In this document: piece by piece, positions 11,701-22,436 of the stretch
How positions within the stretch are numbered: position 1 is the first letter of the stretch
Layout of the letters: the number at the start of each line of letters is the position of its first letter
Program-made: the position numbers and the translations under genes
Assembly (NCBI GenBank): GCA_008694505.1
Contig: VZDJ01000090.1
Coordinates: forward strand, 9,665,521-9,729,520
DNA: 64,000 bases
Source: Cyanoderma ruficeps
Taxonomy: Eukaryota > Chordata > Aves > Passeriformes > Timaliidae
Direction: 5' to 3'
The notes under the pieces: model-generated
Told to the model about the DNA's origin: nothing
What the model saw: the letters and a program-made list of their open reading frames with translations, nothing else
Database searches by the model: none

Positions 11701-14700
11701 CCTTAAAAGCTTTGCAGCTTTTATCCTAATATTTATAGTTGTTTTTGTATGGTTATACCTGTTGTTTCTCACTGGAAACAGAACAATTATGCATTCATCC
11801 TGAGGGATAAATTAGAAGAACTCATTTATAGGAAGAAAAACACCTGGAAAATATGCAAACCAAACTATTTTTACATGGATTACCAAATTCCATGCAAAGC
11901 ATTGCCATATTTTGCCTTAGCAGGAAAAGTAAATGAGACCTCTCTACAGTCAGTGGCTGGAAGTACAATGTACAGCACTCCTGTAGATTCCATTACATTT
12001 TATTAGGTTTTGCTTTAAGCCTGCAGAAATTATGTGTGGCTCTCAAAATTTGTGAATTTATTTGTATAGGTATGCGACAGGAATTGTCTTGAAACTCTAT
12101 ATATGACTGAAAATAATTTTCTCTAGGTGTTGCATTAATCTAAGCCTGATGTACAGCAAATTTAAGGAACAACACATCAATATTACAGTACAGATACTGT
12201 AATTGCTACTAGATGCACATAGCTTGGCAAAATAATGCTTAGTGTGAAAATAGCTTGGAAAACTGGAAACTGGAAAACTTGGAGCAATTCTTCTCCTAAT
12301 AATGATATAAATGAAAAAGAGCAAGATGGAAAAAATCATACATTAGAAGTTTGAAATTTTCTTTAGGAATTTTTTCACTTGCAATATTTTTAAATACTTT
12401 AATTTAAAGCAAATACAGAATGTATTTTTTCAGAAAAAACCCTTTTGTATCATTGGTCTTACAGTACACACTATACTATCTATACTTGGATATTTTGGCC
12501 AACTTTTTCTTTCAAATATTCACATTATCATTTAATAAAACAATGTATTTCTCTTGCTATTGTTTGGAAAACCAAAATATTAGTTGAAAGTTGTTTCCCT
12601 CTGAACATTTTCAAGTATGTGTTTAATACAAGTGATGCATGTATTGTTCTTTGTGTTTTTAAAGGATACTAATCTTCATTTTTCACCTTTTCAGACAGAG
12701 GAGACAAAATATGTTAATGGGAAATTTTCCAGTAAAATTGTAATTGCTCCTGAGGAAAATGTAACTTTAACTTGCATTGCAGAAAATGAGCTAGAAAGGA
12801 CTGTGACCTCCATGAACGTCTCTGCTAGTGAGTGTCCTCTAAAGATAATTTCCTTAAAGTTACGGTTTCTCATAAAGTACCCATACATCACACTCAAATG
12901 AAGAGTAGGTCTGCATAGTAATGTTGATACTAAGATATTTAACCTTTTTGTCTTAAGTCAAGCATTTGTAAATCCACTCTGGATCAGTAGTACATAAAAT
13001 TTCTTCATAGCTTTCTACAGTAAGTCACTTAGTCTTCATGACTTTCTGGGCTATTTACAAAAGTAAACAATACTAGAAAATAATAGTACAACATAATAGG
13101 ACAAAATACTGCAAAGTAATACTTCATTTGCAAGACAGAGAACTTTATTTATTACACAATCGACAGTATCTCTTAGTCCCTAAATTCCAGTTTATTATTG
13201 CTGGCATGACTTGACTCACAACAGCAATCAGCCACACTGGGCTTTAATCATATGTCAGGATGAAAGGTAGTGAGAAGCTCTGGAAAGGTAGCACAGAAAT
13301 ATTCAGTCAGAAATATTTCTGACTTGAACATTACAGGTTTAGAGTAAGATTCTTCTAATGGCTATAGTATAGTTACAAAGGAAAGACTTCTGTTTAAAGA
13401 TGGGATTAAATATCTTGTTTGGCAAACACTATTCTAGTTTCTGTCATTGTTGTAAATTGGTAATTAAAGGTGATGTTCAGGTCTAATATGTGTTGGCTTT
13501 AATTTAATTTTAACATTTTTCGTTTCAGTAAGTATTCCAGAATATGATGAGCCAGAGGACAGAAGTGGTATGTATGGTTTCCTCTCTCTGTAACCCTTAC
13601 TTTTGATTGTTTCAGTTCAAGACCTTTTTAGTTCACTGCACAAGTCCCTGAAAGTCCCTTAAAGCCAGATTTGATTTGAAATAGCTGGTGCTGTAATTGA
13701 CCAAGGTGTTAAAAATGTATTTAAAGAACAATGCGCTTTTTTTTTTCCTAGTGCCTCTTTTTGTTTCTGGTGAAAATTCTTTAGAAATGTTGTAATGCTT
13801 TACTTTATCACAGGTCATCTCATTAACTTTCCTTCTTTGCTTCAGATGACAATAGTGAAAAGGTTAATGACCAGGCAAAGCTAATAGTAGGAATTGTGGT
13901 CGGTCTTCTGCTGGTTGCTCTGATTGCAGGTGTTGTCTACTGGCTCTACGTGAAGAAATCAAAGTAAGAATTTTTTGAAAACTTTATACTAAGCTGGAAA
14001 AAGAACAGTGATAAGCAGAGATATATGTTTACCCGTTTTCCTTCCTCTACAGCATTCCAGTTTTCTGGAGTGGGGAAAAGCTGTTACAGTAGGTGCACTT
14101 GATAGTGGAAGGAAACTTGGTACCTCTGATTGGCTTGTCCTAATGCTTAGTGGGACTCATCTCCTGGAGGTGGGGTTCCAAGATTTTCATAGATCACAGT
14201 AGTAATGAAATCCTGTTTCCTGACAGCCAAGGCTGTGCTGACTCTTGCATTTAAATATAGTACTTTATTGTGGAACTTGATGTGTGGAAGTCTGTGGTGC
14301 TAGAACCTGCCTTCATTTAGAAATTGGCTAGCTTGTTTCCTTTAAAAATGGAGTAACATAAAGAACAGGACTCAACCATCTCAGGGAGAAGAGAGATCCT
14401 TAATTGTTTTATTCACTTGTACTTTGAGATTTCTGAAATAAAATTGGTGAAAATAGAGCTTCTGTTGCTGAAAAATCTAGGAGCTCTCAACCCAATCCAG
14501 ATTTTAGCCATCACAGGCACAGAATAGCATTTTCCAGTGAGGCCTGCCTGCTTTCAAGCTTTTTCCTTGTCACAGACGCTCACTTCAGAAAGTAAATGCA
14601 AAGGTGTCAAGAAGTGAGCATGTTGCTCCATCCTTTTGAAGCTGGCTGTTACTCTGTGCCCCATTTGGTCTTGCCCCATACCTTTGTCCCCAGGGAGAGC

Positions 14701-17700
14701 TGAGGGCACTCAGAAGCAGATTTGCTTTCTGGCAGTTCTTACAGCTGCTTCTGAGCAGGGGAGGTTCAGTGGCTGTGCATAACATGCTCCAGTCAGTACA
14801 GGTCTGAAAGCAGTCCAAAAGTTCAATTGGGTTTAGTGTGATTTTCCATTAAAATTGAATCAAATGAAATCTAAAATATACCAGTGGGATTTTACTATGA
14901 ACAAATGTGTTCACTGATGTGAATGTACAAGGAATTCTCCATCTGCTAAGAAATGCTCTTTTTTTGGATTGTACATAAAGACTTTGGCTCAACCTTAACT
15001 GATCAGGTTTTTGAAGTTTTTCAAATATAGAATTGTTATAAATTACCCATGCACAGAACCACACTCAGATACTATAGAGGGTTTTTTTGGTTTTTTTCCA
15101 AAGCTTGTGCTATTTTGGTAGAAAAACCTAAAAGTAACAACATAGTTCTCCTCCTCCTACACTTTCCTACTGTTGGAAAAATGTCTAGGATAACTTCCTT
15201 ATTTCTTTTTCCAATGTGTGGATGTGGAGTCATGAAACTGTGGTATACTGCTTTGGGTTTTTTTTGGGTGAGGTGGTTTGAGTATAACAAGGGTAGAGAA
15301 GGTAGAATGTCTCTTCTTGCACCATTGAGTGCTGTGGGGAGAGCTGACAGGAATTGTACAATATAGCATGAGATGAATTTATGAATTACAACAGTTTTTT
15401 CTGCTTCCGAGATAGGATATAGCATAATCTAAATGGACACCACTTCTTTTCCTCATGCTCAGCTTCTCTTCCTAAAGCTTAGAGGAGAAGCTAGAGCTAG
15501 AATTGATTAGACAGGTTCACTGGAAACAAAAGTGTCTTTATAGTTAAATAATAGTCTCTGTATTTGACACATGGTTGCTGGCTTCTAAACCCCTTAATTG
15601 ATGTATCATCATTGACAATCTCCTGTTCTCTGTATATTTTTAAATTGATCTGTTGTTATGCTCCCTGCTTTCTGCAAACCATGCTTGCAGGAGCAAGCAG
15701 AATGTCAGTACTTATTCTGACAAAGATTTCATTATGAATCATAGCCTAGAAACCAAAGTAGACCTTACAAAAAGCAGCTTACACCTCTGGACACAACCCC
15801 CCATCTTCATCCAGGCCAGCAGGTAGTAGTTATTTTTTGAACCCACCCTTGACCAGTAACTCACCTAATCTCTATCCCCAAAGTGACGCCAAAGGGAAGT
15901 CTGAGAAGGCAGCAGCACAGAACTTACCGAGTCTGCCGAGGCAAGAAAAACATTACTTTTTTTGTTATTGGTGTTGTGGTTTGTACAATCTCCTATTGTC
16001 TTGTCATCCACACTAAGTAGGAATTATACTCGTAGCCTTGGAATATATTCACAATAAATCACTTGTACAGTTACTCACTGCTTCAGCTCCACTTGATGGA
16101 AAAGCTGATTATTGCCACATATTCTTTTCAGTGTGAATATTATCCCATAAATCAGTGACTCATCTGTATTCCACATCCCACAACCAGCCTCCTCTTGAAT
16201 AAAGCAGTTGAGGCTACCTACCCCAGCATGCCTTGTTTCTCCTTCATCTGAGCAGAAGGCCAAACACTTGTTCTCTGCAGATTTCTCCTTTTTTCATAAA
16301 GGATGTTATAAACCAATCTGCACCGAACAGAATATAACTCAGCAATTCAGAATCTTTGTAAATTTTTTGTATGAGGCCTCAGCTGAGAGATTGCAGGACA
16401 CCCATCTTGGGTAAAAGCCTCATATAAGAAATTTTCACCTTGCTAGAAACAACTGAGGGTACAGCAGAAATTAAAGATTCAGAAAGGAAATAGTGCACTC
16501 AGAACCCTGTCCCATGCTCTCTAGTCATGAAAGTTTGCATGTAACTGGATCTTGTCCCCATTTTTGTCCCTGGAGTTAGGAGGTGCCCAACGCGTGAGGC
16601 TAGATCAAGGTTAAAGTGGTTCAACATCCAGTGAAGGAAATTTCAGCTGGGCCAGGTGAATCACAGCAACAGTCTTAAAGTTATTCACACTCAGAGCACA
16701 TCAAACTCCTCAACTGTTTCTTAGGTCACAGTAATGACAAAGGTTACTGGCATCTCTGAAACTGAACACTTGAAGCATAAAACTTCTGCTTTTATGATAC
16801 TTTATAGCAAAAAGCATATGAGTCAGATGTGGTGGGCCAAATATGTAAGAAACTCACTATGTTTTCAACAAGACTCAGCATTTGTATGGGTTTTCATTCA
16901 GTCCCCTTCCAGAGAAAAGACATAGTTACCAAACATCTCTGAAAGTGTCAGCTCATGACACAAATCTAATATAAAGGTGACACAAATTAAAATGGTCACC
17001 CATTTCTTGATGACTGGAATATCTTTCTAATTTCTCTGTGGTTTTTCCTACTGATGGACATTTGAAAATAATTGGAGGAAGTAGAAGGCAATAATGGAGT
17101 AAATAAGAATGTTGCAGCTAGTCCAGATTAGGATGTATAAAACCATTAGCTCCTAAAAAATCATCTGCAACAGTGCAGTTGAGTGTAGCTTTAATGAAAT
17201 TCAAGGCTCTTGCTTCTGCACCCAGAACTACAGAGATGTGTATCATCTTGCTTGTGATAATCACAAGGTTGGATAACAAGGACAAACAGCACTGCATACT
17301 TTCTTCCTTAAATAGTGTTGAGGGCAAGGCCTAGACTTGTGAGATTAAAAGAAATCATAAATTAAAAACCTACAGCAATTTTTGAGCCATCTGTATGTAG
17401 TCTGTATTTACACTACAGCAGGCAAAACAATTATCATGGAAAATGGTCTTCTTACTACAAACAATGCTTTGAACAGTATCTGAACAAGATCCATGAAAAT
17501 AGTGGTCCCACAGCACACACTCCAAAGAATGCTAAAATCTCACTTGGGTACTACTTACAGAGAGATTTTGATTAGGATTCCCTGAGGATAATTATTTTCC
17601 TGAAGAGCAAGCATAGATAAATACTAAATATGAATCATAATTTTAGCAATGGCTCAGAATGGTCTATGATTTACAAATTAATTTAAAGGAAAAGAAAAAG

Positions 17701-20700
17701 AGTTGAGCGAGTAAACTCATATTTACACAACCAACTTCTCACTCTTCAGAGCAACAGCATACAAAGGTGTGGGCTTTTTTTGTGGAGCTGCAGATAATGA
17801 CAGTGTGAGAGTGCCCCAGGTCTGGGCAAAGTGGTCTGTCTTCCCGTTTGGGTAAATCCTTGGGAATATTTCTGTCCATTCAGACTCCTTTGCCCAGCTA
17901 CTCAGATATTATGAGGAAGTTGATCTTGAGTTCCAAACGGAGCAATCTGGCAGGAGTTAATGCACAAAGAAAGTAAGGAACAACGGTTGTTGGATGTTAA
18001 GCTGGAGAAGGACCATTTGTCCTGTGCCTGAAGTCATCTCAGGAAGTGATGGAACCCATGTTTGAGATGTTCCTGTTACAAACCCAAGCCATGTCTGTCG
18101 AGCCCTTGGGAGTGGTGCCGTGCCAGGGGCGGCTGTTCCTCTGCTGTTGGCAGAGCCCTGCCTGTGGAGCACACTTCCATGCAAAATAACTCCCGTGTCT
18201 CTTAGTGATACTATTTAGATAGCATAAAAAAAAGCAGCAGCATTGTTTGTGCTGAGGTGGTGAGTCTGCCTAGATAATGGTATTTGGGGAACAAAAAGAA
18301 ACAGGTCAGCACAATCACGGAACCATCATAAATAAATGGCTGCATTTCATGCTCAGGCATTGAGAATCTAAATCCATCTGATTGTCAGACATGAAAAACT
18401 GCTGCTGCTCTCATTTCAAGCAAGTGGTTTGTAACATCCTCCAAAAGAGTTCTGGAGCACCTGCCTCTTTCAAAGTTAGTGCTGCCCTTTAAGTCTCCCA
18501 TTTTTGCCCAATGTGGCTTTAGGAAAATAAAGCTGACATTTAGTTTGACTGAACGTAGAACTAAAATGGATTACTTTAAAAATCAAAACCTGATCGCATT
18601 GCAGAACCTCCTGATGTTAGTCATTGAATACTTTTAACCTAATCAAAGACCAGACAGTTCCCTGTGCTGTTAAGTGTCAGGTGATACGAGATTCAGTCTG
18701 ATTTGAGCACTGTAAAACCGATGATAAGAAGCCAAAAAAAAAAAAAAAAANCACATCCAGCTCACTTCAGCTCAGGTAATTAATTACCTGAGTCCAGATT
18801 CTTTCAGCTTTCCATCTCTTCCCCTATTGTCTCTAATTTTGTGAGACTTATTTATGGAAAAAACTCATTAGCACATGACAAGCCAAATTATGTGCTCAAG
18901 CTAAACCAAACATGTTTTAAATTTAAATGATAAACTTTTTTAATTTTCACCAGATTTTTTTTTGAGGGGTTGTTTCTTTTTTTGTTAGGATTAAAGGGAT
19001 TTGTGAAAGGTTATTAAGCTCACAGAAGGTCAGTCTTTACCAAAGCATTGAATTTTCTTCTTCATTGCATCCCACATCCTTTCCTTTTATTCATGTCACG
19101 TGTTTCAGGTTTTGAATACCAGAAAAAAAAAAATAAATTGCTCCTGCACAATAGAAATTTACCACTGTAGAACAAGTTGCTTTGTAATACTATCTCAGCA
19201 CTTTTAAAATTAAATTTGCCTGTAATAAAGAGGAGCTCAGATCTTTGCAGTAAATGGGTTTTCAGCATGACACCTTCCTGTCAGTCACACAGATATAAGA
19301 GGCACCCTAAACCAATAGCGAAAGGTAAATGAAGTTTTAAAACATTAAAACTTATGATGCCTCAGGAAATAAGCTCCTCTAAAAAGATTTTAGAGTGGTC
19401 CCTTTCAGTGTAGCCTGTGGGATTTGGTTCCAGAATCCTGTGTTCCAGATCCCATGCTCCCACAACTCAAGCTGGAGAGCAGCATTTCAGCGGAGGTGGG
19501 GAGGGCTAAGGTGCACTCGTGCTCCCTCAGGAGCTCCTCAGAGACAGGGACTGAACTGTTCCTGCCTCAGCAGCGCTGCCCCAGGGTAGCTAGCCCAGGC
19601 ACACATGGGATGCAGGTGCTCTCCCGGCCTTTGCTCAGATGGAGGATGTGCACAGGAACGCCCCAGCAGCGATATCCCCGCCCGCCGGTCCGGGAGGTGC
19701 ATTCCTGCATGGTGACATGTCACACTGCCTAACCTGTGTCTTCATTGTATCTTTCGAGTCAGCCTCGCTCCGGGTCTTTACCCTGAAGCAAGGGTGAGCA
19801 TATGCACCAATCCCTCACAGCAGACCGTACTTTTCTGTAGGAGAAACAAATTATCTGTAGAGAAAATGCGGATACGATAATCTGCTCTGACACAAGGGAT
19901 TTACTTTGTCCCACTCAAACACATTTGCCCATTTACATTTTAAAAATTGGGGCCTTCAAAATGTTATCACAGCGCTGCAGGAATCTTTCACCTTGGCAGA
20001 CAGTGAGGCTTCTCACAGATTAAGTGAATGGCATAGTGGTTTTATTGTGTTAAGCTAAACTAAGCACTTAACTCATTAATTCATCACCACTACTTGCATT
20101 AAGGAAGACCTGCTATTTTAAATGAGGCATACCTCTTTTTTTTCCCCCCTCAAACATTTACACAATCTCATCTTTACCCAAAGCTTGTCAGTCGTAGCTA
20201 ACACAGACCTCAAGCCAGAGTGAGATTTTTTTTCAGTGTTGCCAGAATTTTCATGAATTTCTCCACATTTAAAGAGCTTCCGTTTGGCACGGGCTCTGAA
20301 AGTCATTTACTACAAGTACACAAAAGATTGCTGTGTTGATCAAGATATCTTAGCCACACTTGTAACATTTTAGTATGCCTTAAAGCAGACTCGTGTTTAT
20401 TGAAACAAGCTGCACAATTACTTTGTCAAGAAACATGGATCTCCACAACTGGTTTAACCTTACTAAATGTCTGCTAGCTCAGAACAATTCTGAATTCCTC
20501 AAGAGGTAGATCAAACACACAGAACCCTGCTGCAATACTCTCTGTGGTACTCACAGCACTGGGGGATCTGGTGTCACTACCCTGTTTACAGACATATGCA
20601 AACCTGTTGCTCTGCTCAGGACAGAACTGTCAAAATTTTCTGTTCACTGTGAGGGGAGGAGGCAGTGTCATTAGCATGAGTATGGAACAAAATGCTGTAG

Positions 20701-20820
20701 GCATGCAAAAATGACCTTCCTTTACATTATAGGTCAGCATCGAAACATGTAGACAAAGATCTTGGAAATATAGAAGAAAACAAAAAACTAGAGGAAAACA
20801 ATCATAAATCTGAAACTTAA
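2658..20820 (+). CDS. ALCAM: ALCAM (CD166), 3' part of the coding region, nine coding segments
   Basis: Activated leukocyte cell adhesion molecule is a type I membrane Ig-superfamily protein that mediates homophilic adhesion and binds CD6 on T cells. Coding segments: 2658-2785, 4404-4533, 9929-10041, 10887-11022, 11098-11231, 12695-12827, 13529-13567, 13846-13963 and 20733-20820. Joined in phase they give about 339 residues, a little over half of the 583-residue human protein. Visible in order: Ig C2 domain 3 (cysteines in TLKCSGNG and EYKCSL), domain 4 (VSCTIS, YVCETT), domain 5 (IICHVEG, LTCIAEN), an acidic stalk, a hydrophobic helix ([20 protein letters not shown]) followed by WLYVKKSK, and a tail ending HKSET. 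Five N-glycosylation sequons are present (NIT, NAT, NAT, NVT, NVS). The signal peptide and both V domains lie upstream of the window. Identification rests on near-identity to remembered human ALCAM across all segments. One intron uses a GC donor. Confidence 0.97.
2786..4403 (+). other. ALCAM: ALCAM intron
   Basis: This is a canonical GTAAGT...CCCCCAG intron of about 1.6 kb. I see no repeats, RNA genes or coding signal in it. Confidence 0.85.
4404..4533 (+). CDS. ALCAM: ALCAM exon, second half of Ig C2 domain 3
   Basis: The acceptor is CACCCCCAG and the donor is ACT|GTAAGT, leaving one base of a split Tyr codon. The product starts GEPEGIRSS and includes [15 protein letters not shown], with the second domain cysteine and a sequon (NAT). 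Near DKSMMDSTT the segment is one residue shorter than the human protein as I remember it (DKKSMIASTA). Confidence 0.95.
4560..4613 (+). repeat. Copy 2 of an unidentified dispersed repeat
   Basis: It matches 1368-1430 from GGTAGGACACAAACTGATC through GCAGCTTA but lacks about 11 central bases. It begins 26 bases after the splice donor at 4534. Confidence 0.7.
7035..7146 (+). mobile_element. CR1 LINE 3'-terminal fragment, + orientation
   Basis: The sequence TTGAGCAGCTTGGTGCAGTG, then CCCATGGCAGGGG and TCTTCCAGCCCAAACATTCTG, ending in the tandem octamer-like ATTCTGTGATTCTGTAAT, is the reverse complement of the pattern at 39466 and 54401. It therefore reads as the 3' end of a heavily 5'-truncated CR1 copy. 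It is too short to contain reverse-transcriptase coding sequence. Confidence 0.8.
8957..8979 (+). repeat. (TG)n microsatellite
   Basis: An alternating TG tract interrupted once by TA, in an ALCAM intron. Confidence 0.85.
9929..10041 (+). CDS. ALCAM: ALCAM exon, first half of Ig C2 domain 4
   Basis: The acceptor is CTATCCCAG and the donor is AAG|GTCAGT. After completing the split Tyr it encodes [10 protein letters not shown] through [17 protein letters not shown] (37 codons). It carries the first cysteine of the domain and an N-glycosylation sequon (NAT). The reading phase matches both neighbouring exons. Confidence 0.95.
10042..10886 (+). other. ALCAM: ALCAM intron
   Basis: An 845-bp GTCAGT...TATCAG intron. 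Apart from the GAAG tract nothing else is recognisable. Confidence 0.85.
10113..10132 (+). repeat. (GAAG)n microsatellite
   Basis: Five GAAG units in the intron 10042-10886, about 70 bases after the donor. Confidence 0.85.
10887..11022 (+). CDS. ALCAM: ALCAM exon, second half of Ig C2 domain 4
   Basis: The acceptor is TTTATCAG and the donor is AAG|GTAAGC. The product starts [13 protein letters not shown], continues through [10 protein letters not shown] with the second domain cysteine, and ends KLIVE plus the first base of a Gly codon. The intron that follows is only 75 bp. Confidence 0.95.
11023..11097 (+). other. ALCAM: 75-bp ALCAM intron, close to the minimum vertebrate size
   Basis: GTAAGC...TTCTTGTAG with an AT-rich body. 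Its length is divisible by three, but the frame entered from the upstream exon reaches TAA after about ten codons. Retention would therefore end the protein after Ig domain 4, with no membrane anchor. Confidence 0.9.
11098..11231 (+). CDS. ALCAM: ALCAM exon, first half of Ig C2 domain 5, ending at a GC donor
   Basis: The acceptor is TTCTTGTAG. The product begins [11 protein letters not shown], includes [17 protein letters not shown] and ends GSGSILNK. The only exon end that keeps the frame into the next exon (TEETKYVNG; human TEESPYING) is AAA|GCAAGT, a GC splice donor. A nearby GT (GTATCT at 11236) would shift the frame and reach a stop shortly after. Confidence 0.93.
11232..12694 (+). other. 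ALCAM: ALCAM intron with a GC-AG boundary
   Basis: It begins GCAAGT and ends CTTTTCAG, about 1.46 kb. The rest of the donor matches consensus, as is usual for genuine GC introns. No repeats of note. Confidence 0.88.
12695..12827 (+). CDS. ALCAM: ALCAM exon, second half of Ig C2 domain 5
   Basis: The acceptor is CCTTTTCAG and the donor is CTA|GTGAGT. It encodes [14 protein letters not shown], then [19 protein letters not shown] and MNVSA, with the second domain cysteine and two sequons (NVT, NVS). One base is left over for a split Ile codon. Confidence 0.95.
12828..13528 (+). other. ALCAM: ALCAM intron upstream of the microexon
   Basis: A 701-bp GTGAGT...GTTTCAG intron. It contains a perfect 20-bp palindrome at 13305-13324, about 200 bases before the microexon acceptor. 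Nothing else was recognised. Confidence 0.85.
13305..13324 (+). repeat. Perfect 20-bp palindrome
   Basis: Half-site AGTCAGAAAT is followed immediately by its reverse complement, with no spacer. Confidence 0.9.
13529..13567 (+). CDS. ALCAM: ALCAM 39-nt microexon encoding the membrane-proximal stalk
   Basis: The acceptor is TTTCGTTTCAG and the donor is GTG|GTATGT. The 39 nt (13 codons, frame-neutral) encode [13 protein letters not shown], with both ends inside codons. The equivalent human exon is, as I recall, skipped in the shorter ALCAM isoform, which changes ectodomain shedding. Because 39 is divisible by three, skipping here would also keep the frame. Confidence 0.92.
13846..13963 (+). CDS. 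ALCAM: ALCAM exon, transmembrane segment
   Basis: The acceptor is CTTTGCTTCAG and the donor is AAA|GTAAGA. It encodes [11 protein letters not shown], a hydrophobic helix beginning [11 protein letters not shown], then the stop-transfer stretch YWLYVKKS. Two bases of a Lys codon carry over into the tail exon. Confidence 0.96.
18734..18751 (+). other. 17-base A homopolymer followed by one ambiguous base (N)
   Basis: The only N in the window directly follows a run of 17 A. It marks a sequencing or assembly uncertainty, so homopolymer length and local continuity are not reliable. Confidence 0.95.
18771..18792 (+). repeat. Perfect 22-bp palindrome with inverted CAGGTA motifs
   Basis: Half-site CTCAGGTAATT is followed immediately by its reverse complement. 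The centre is TTAATTAA, and each arm has CAGGTA, a ZEB/Snail-type E2-box core. Confidence 0.9.
19490..19780. other. CpG-rich patch inside an ALCAM intron
   Basis: About 13 CpG dinucleotides in 290 bases, densest around CCCCGCCCGCCGGTCCGGG (19676-19694), within AT-rich surroundings. The GC-rich composition lengthens chance open frames here. No protein family was recognised. Confidence 0.5.
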
Positions 20821-20847
20821 GAGAAAATGTGTCAGTCATCATTCCAG
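20733..20847 (+). CDS. ALCAM: ALCAM exon, cytoplasmic tail, stop codon and start of the 3'UTR
   Basis: The acceptor is ACATTATAG. The exon encodes [18 protein letters not shown] and ends [10 protein letters not shown], with the stop TAA at 20818-20820. It continues for 27 untranslated bases to the donor CAG|GTAAGT at 20848. The human tail as I remember it (TASKHVNKDLGNMEENKK) is almost identical. The 55-odd bases between stop and next intron boundary are too short to be the whole 3'UTR, which continues in a separate exon. Confidence 0.95.
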
Positions 20848-22436
20848 GTAAGTTCTCTTTGTCTACCATTTCTCTCAAGTGTTCGCCTCAGGAAGGTGAG
20901 CACCAGGTGAGCTTTGAAGGCAGTGGGGTCATATTGTGGTGTAGTTTTAGGACAGACAGACTCAAGCTTTTGGCCAGTTAAGAATTCAGAGCTGCACATA
21001 CAAATACAAGAGGAAGCCTGACATGCAGATGGAACTCAATACTTGGCTTTATTTTAATGCACGTGCTTGAGGAAATGAAAATACAAATTTGTATAATGTA
21101 CTACTGTGGTACACATGCATATGTATGTGTGTGTTTATATGAAGAGTATGTTTAGGTAGAGTTTAGAGAAGGTTTCAAGTTATGACTTGAAATGTTTACA
21201 AGAACTTCTTCCCTTCCTGAAAGCAACAGTTTCCAAGTGCTTGGTCACTTTTTTCATCATTAATGCAAAGGTCATGAAACTTCCTTCCTTTAGAACAAAA
21301 CAATTCTCTTAGTCTAGATTTCACACACCTGTACTGTGATCAGTATTATCCTGGAAAGAGACACTGTGTATTAGATTAGTAACAGGTTTGAAAGTTTCCC
21401 CTGCTGGGATCTGGATGAAGTGAACTGTTTACAAATGATCTGGCAGATCCCGAAGTTCTGTTGGGAATTACAGGAGCACTGCAGAGCACCAAGAGCACCA
21501 CCCTGTGCTCACACATATATACACCATTGCTGCACCTCTCAGGACCCAAAGGAGGGGGTTACAACATTTCTCTGGCCAGTTTGGGCCATTTCAGATTAAC
21601 ACTGTGATAACACAAGAGTCTGGAAACCAGCTAATCATAGAGAGGTTTGTTGTGTTAGTCATCAACTATTCTTAAAAATGAGAGTATTACATGTTCAGGG
21701 GTGTTTGCATTGTAAGCTCCTGCACAAGAAAGCTGCAGACAGCCCTGATTTTCAGTGATCTTAAGTAAATAGCACTGGATACTTTCTTGAGATAGCAGGG
21801 GCTTAAAGCATATGGAATTATGTGGAATTATGATATTTCATATTTACATAACAAGGTTTCTTGTTTAAACAAATGCAACTGTCAGTAATTTCAATATGTC
21901 AGTATTGTCTGAAATTTTCAAAGACAAACCACAAGTTTTGCATTAAATGTTTAGAATTTATTGGATTATATAGAGCAATTATATAGTATATAAAGAGATG
22001 CAGCATTGCTGTAGGCTCCTTATCAGCGATATCACTGTTTTGCTACTTTGGAAAAGGGAATTGGGAATACCAAAATTATGTCCTAGGAAGGATTTAAAGG
22101 TAGAAAACGAGTCAATTTGGATTTTGAAAAAGTTGCAGCATAAACACGTTGTGTGCCCTCGATGCAATCTTTTACTCTGTATTCCTTCAGATCAGTAGAT
22201 CTGATAGTAGATAAATGAAATTAATATAAATCCATTACTTACCAGATAAACTTACTGCATTTACCAGGAACAGTATTGCAACAGCAGTTCTTGTCATGAA
22301 AGGAAGTGTTTACATCATTGAGCTGCAGAAGAAAGTACTGTTCATATAACTGTTTATTTAAAGCTTAGGTACTGAGTAGTTATGATGGCTAACATATTTT
22401 AAAATATTTAACTGCCTTTATCTTTCATATTTTCAG
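20848..22436 (+). other. ALCAM: ALCAM intron within the 3'UTR
   Basis: A 1.6-kb GTAAGT...TTTTCAG intron lying after the stop codon. No coding signal or clear repeats. Confidence 0.85.

Larger units (their letters stand above)
13964..20732 (+). other. ALCAM: ALCAM intron between transmembrane and tail exons
   Basis: A 6.8-kb GTAAGA...ATTATAG intron. It holds a poly-A run ending in a single N (18734-18751), a perfect 22-bp palindrome (18771-18792) and a CpG-rich patch (about 19490-19780). Open frames near 15050-15425 do not resemble any protein I know. No further ALCAM exon is seen. Confidence 0.85.
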
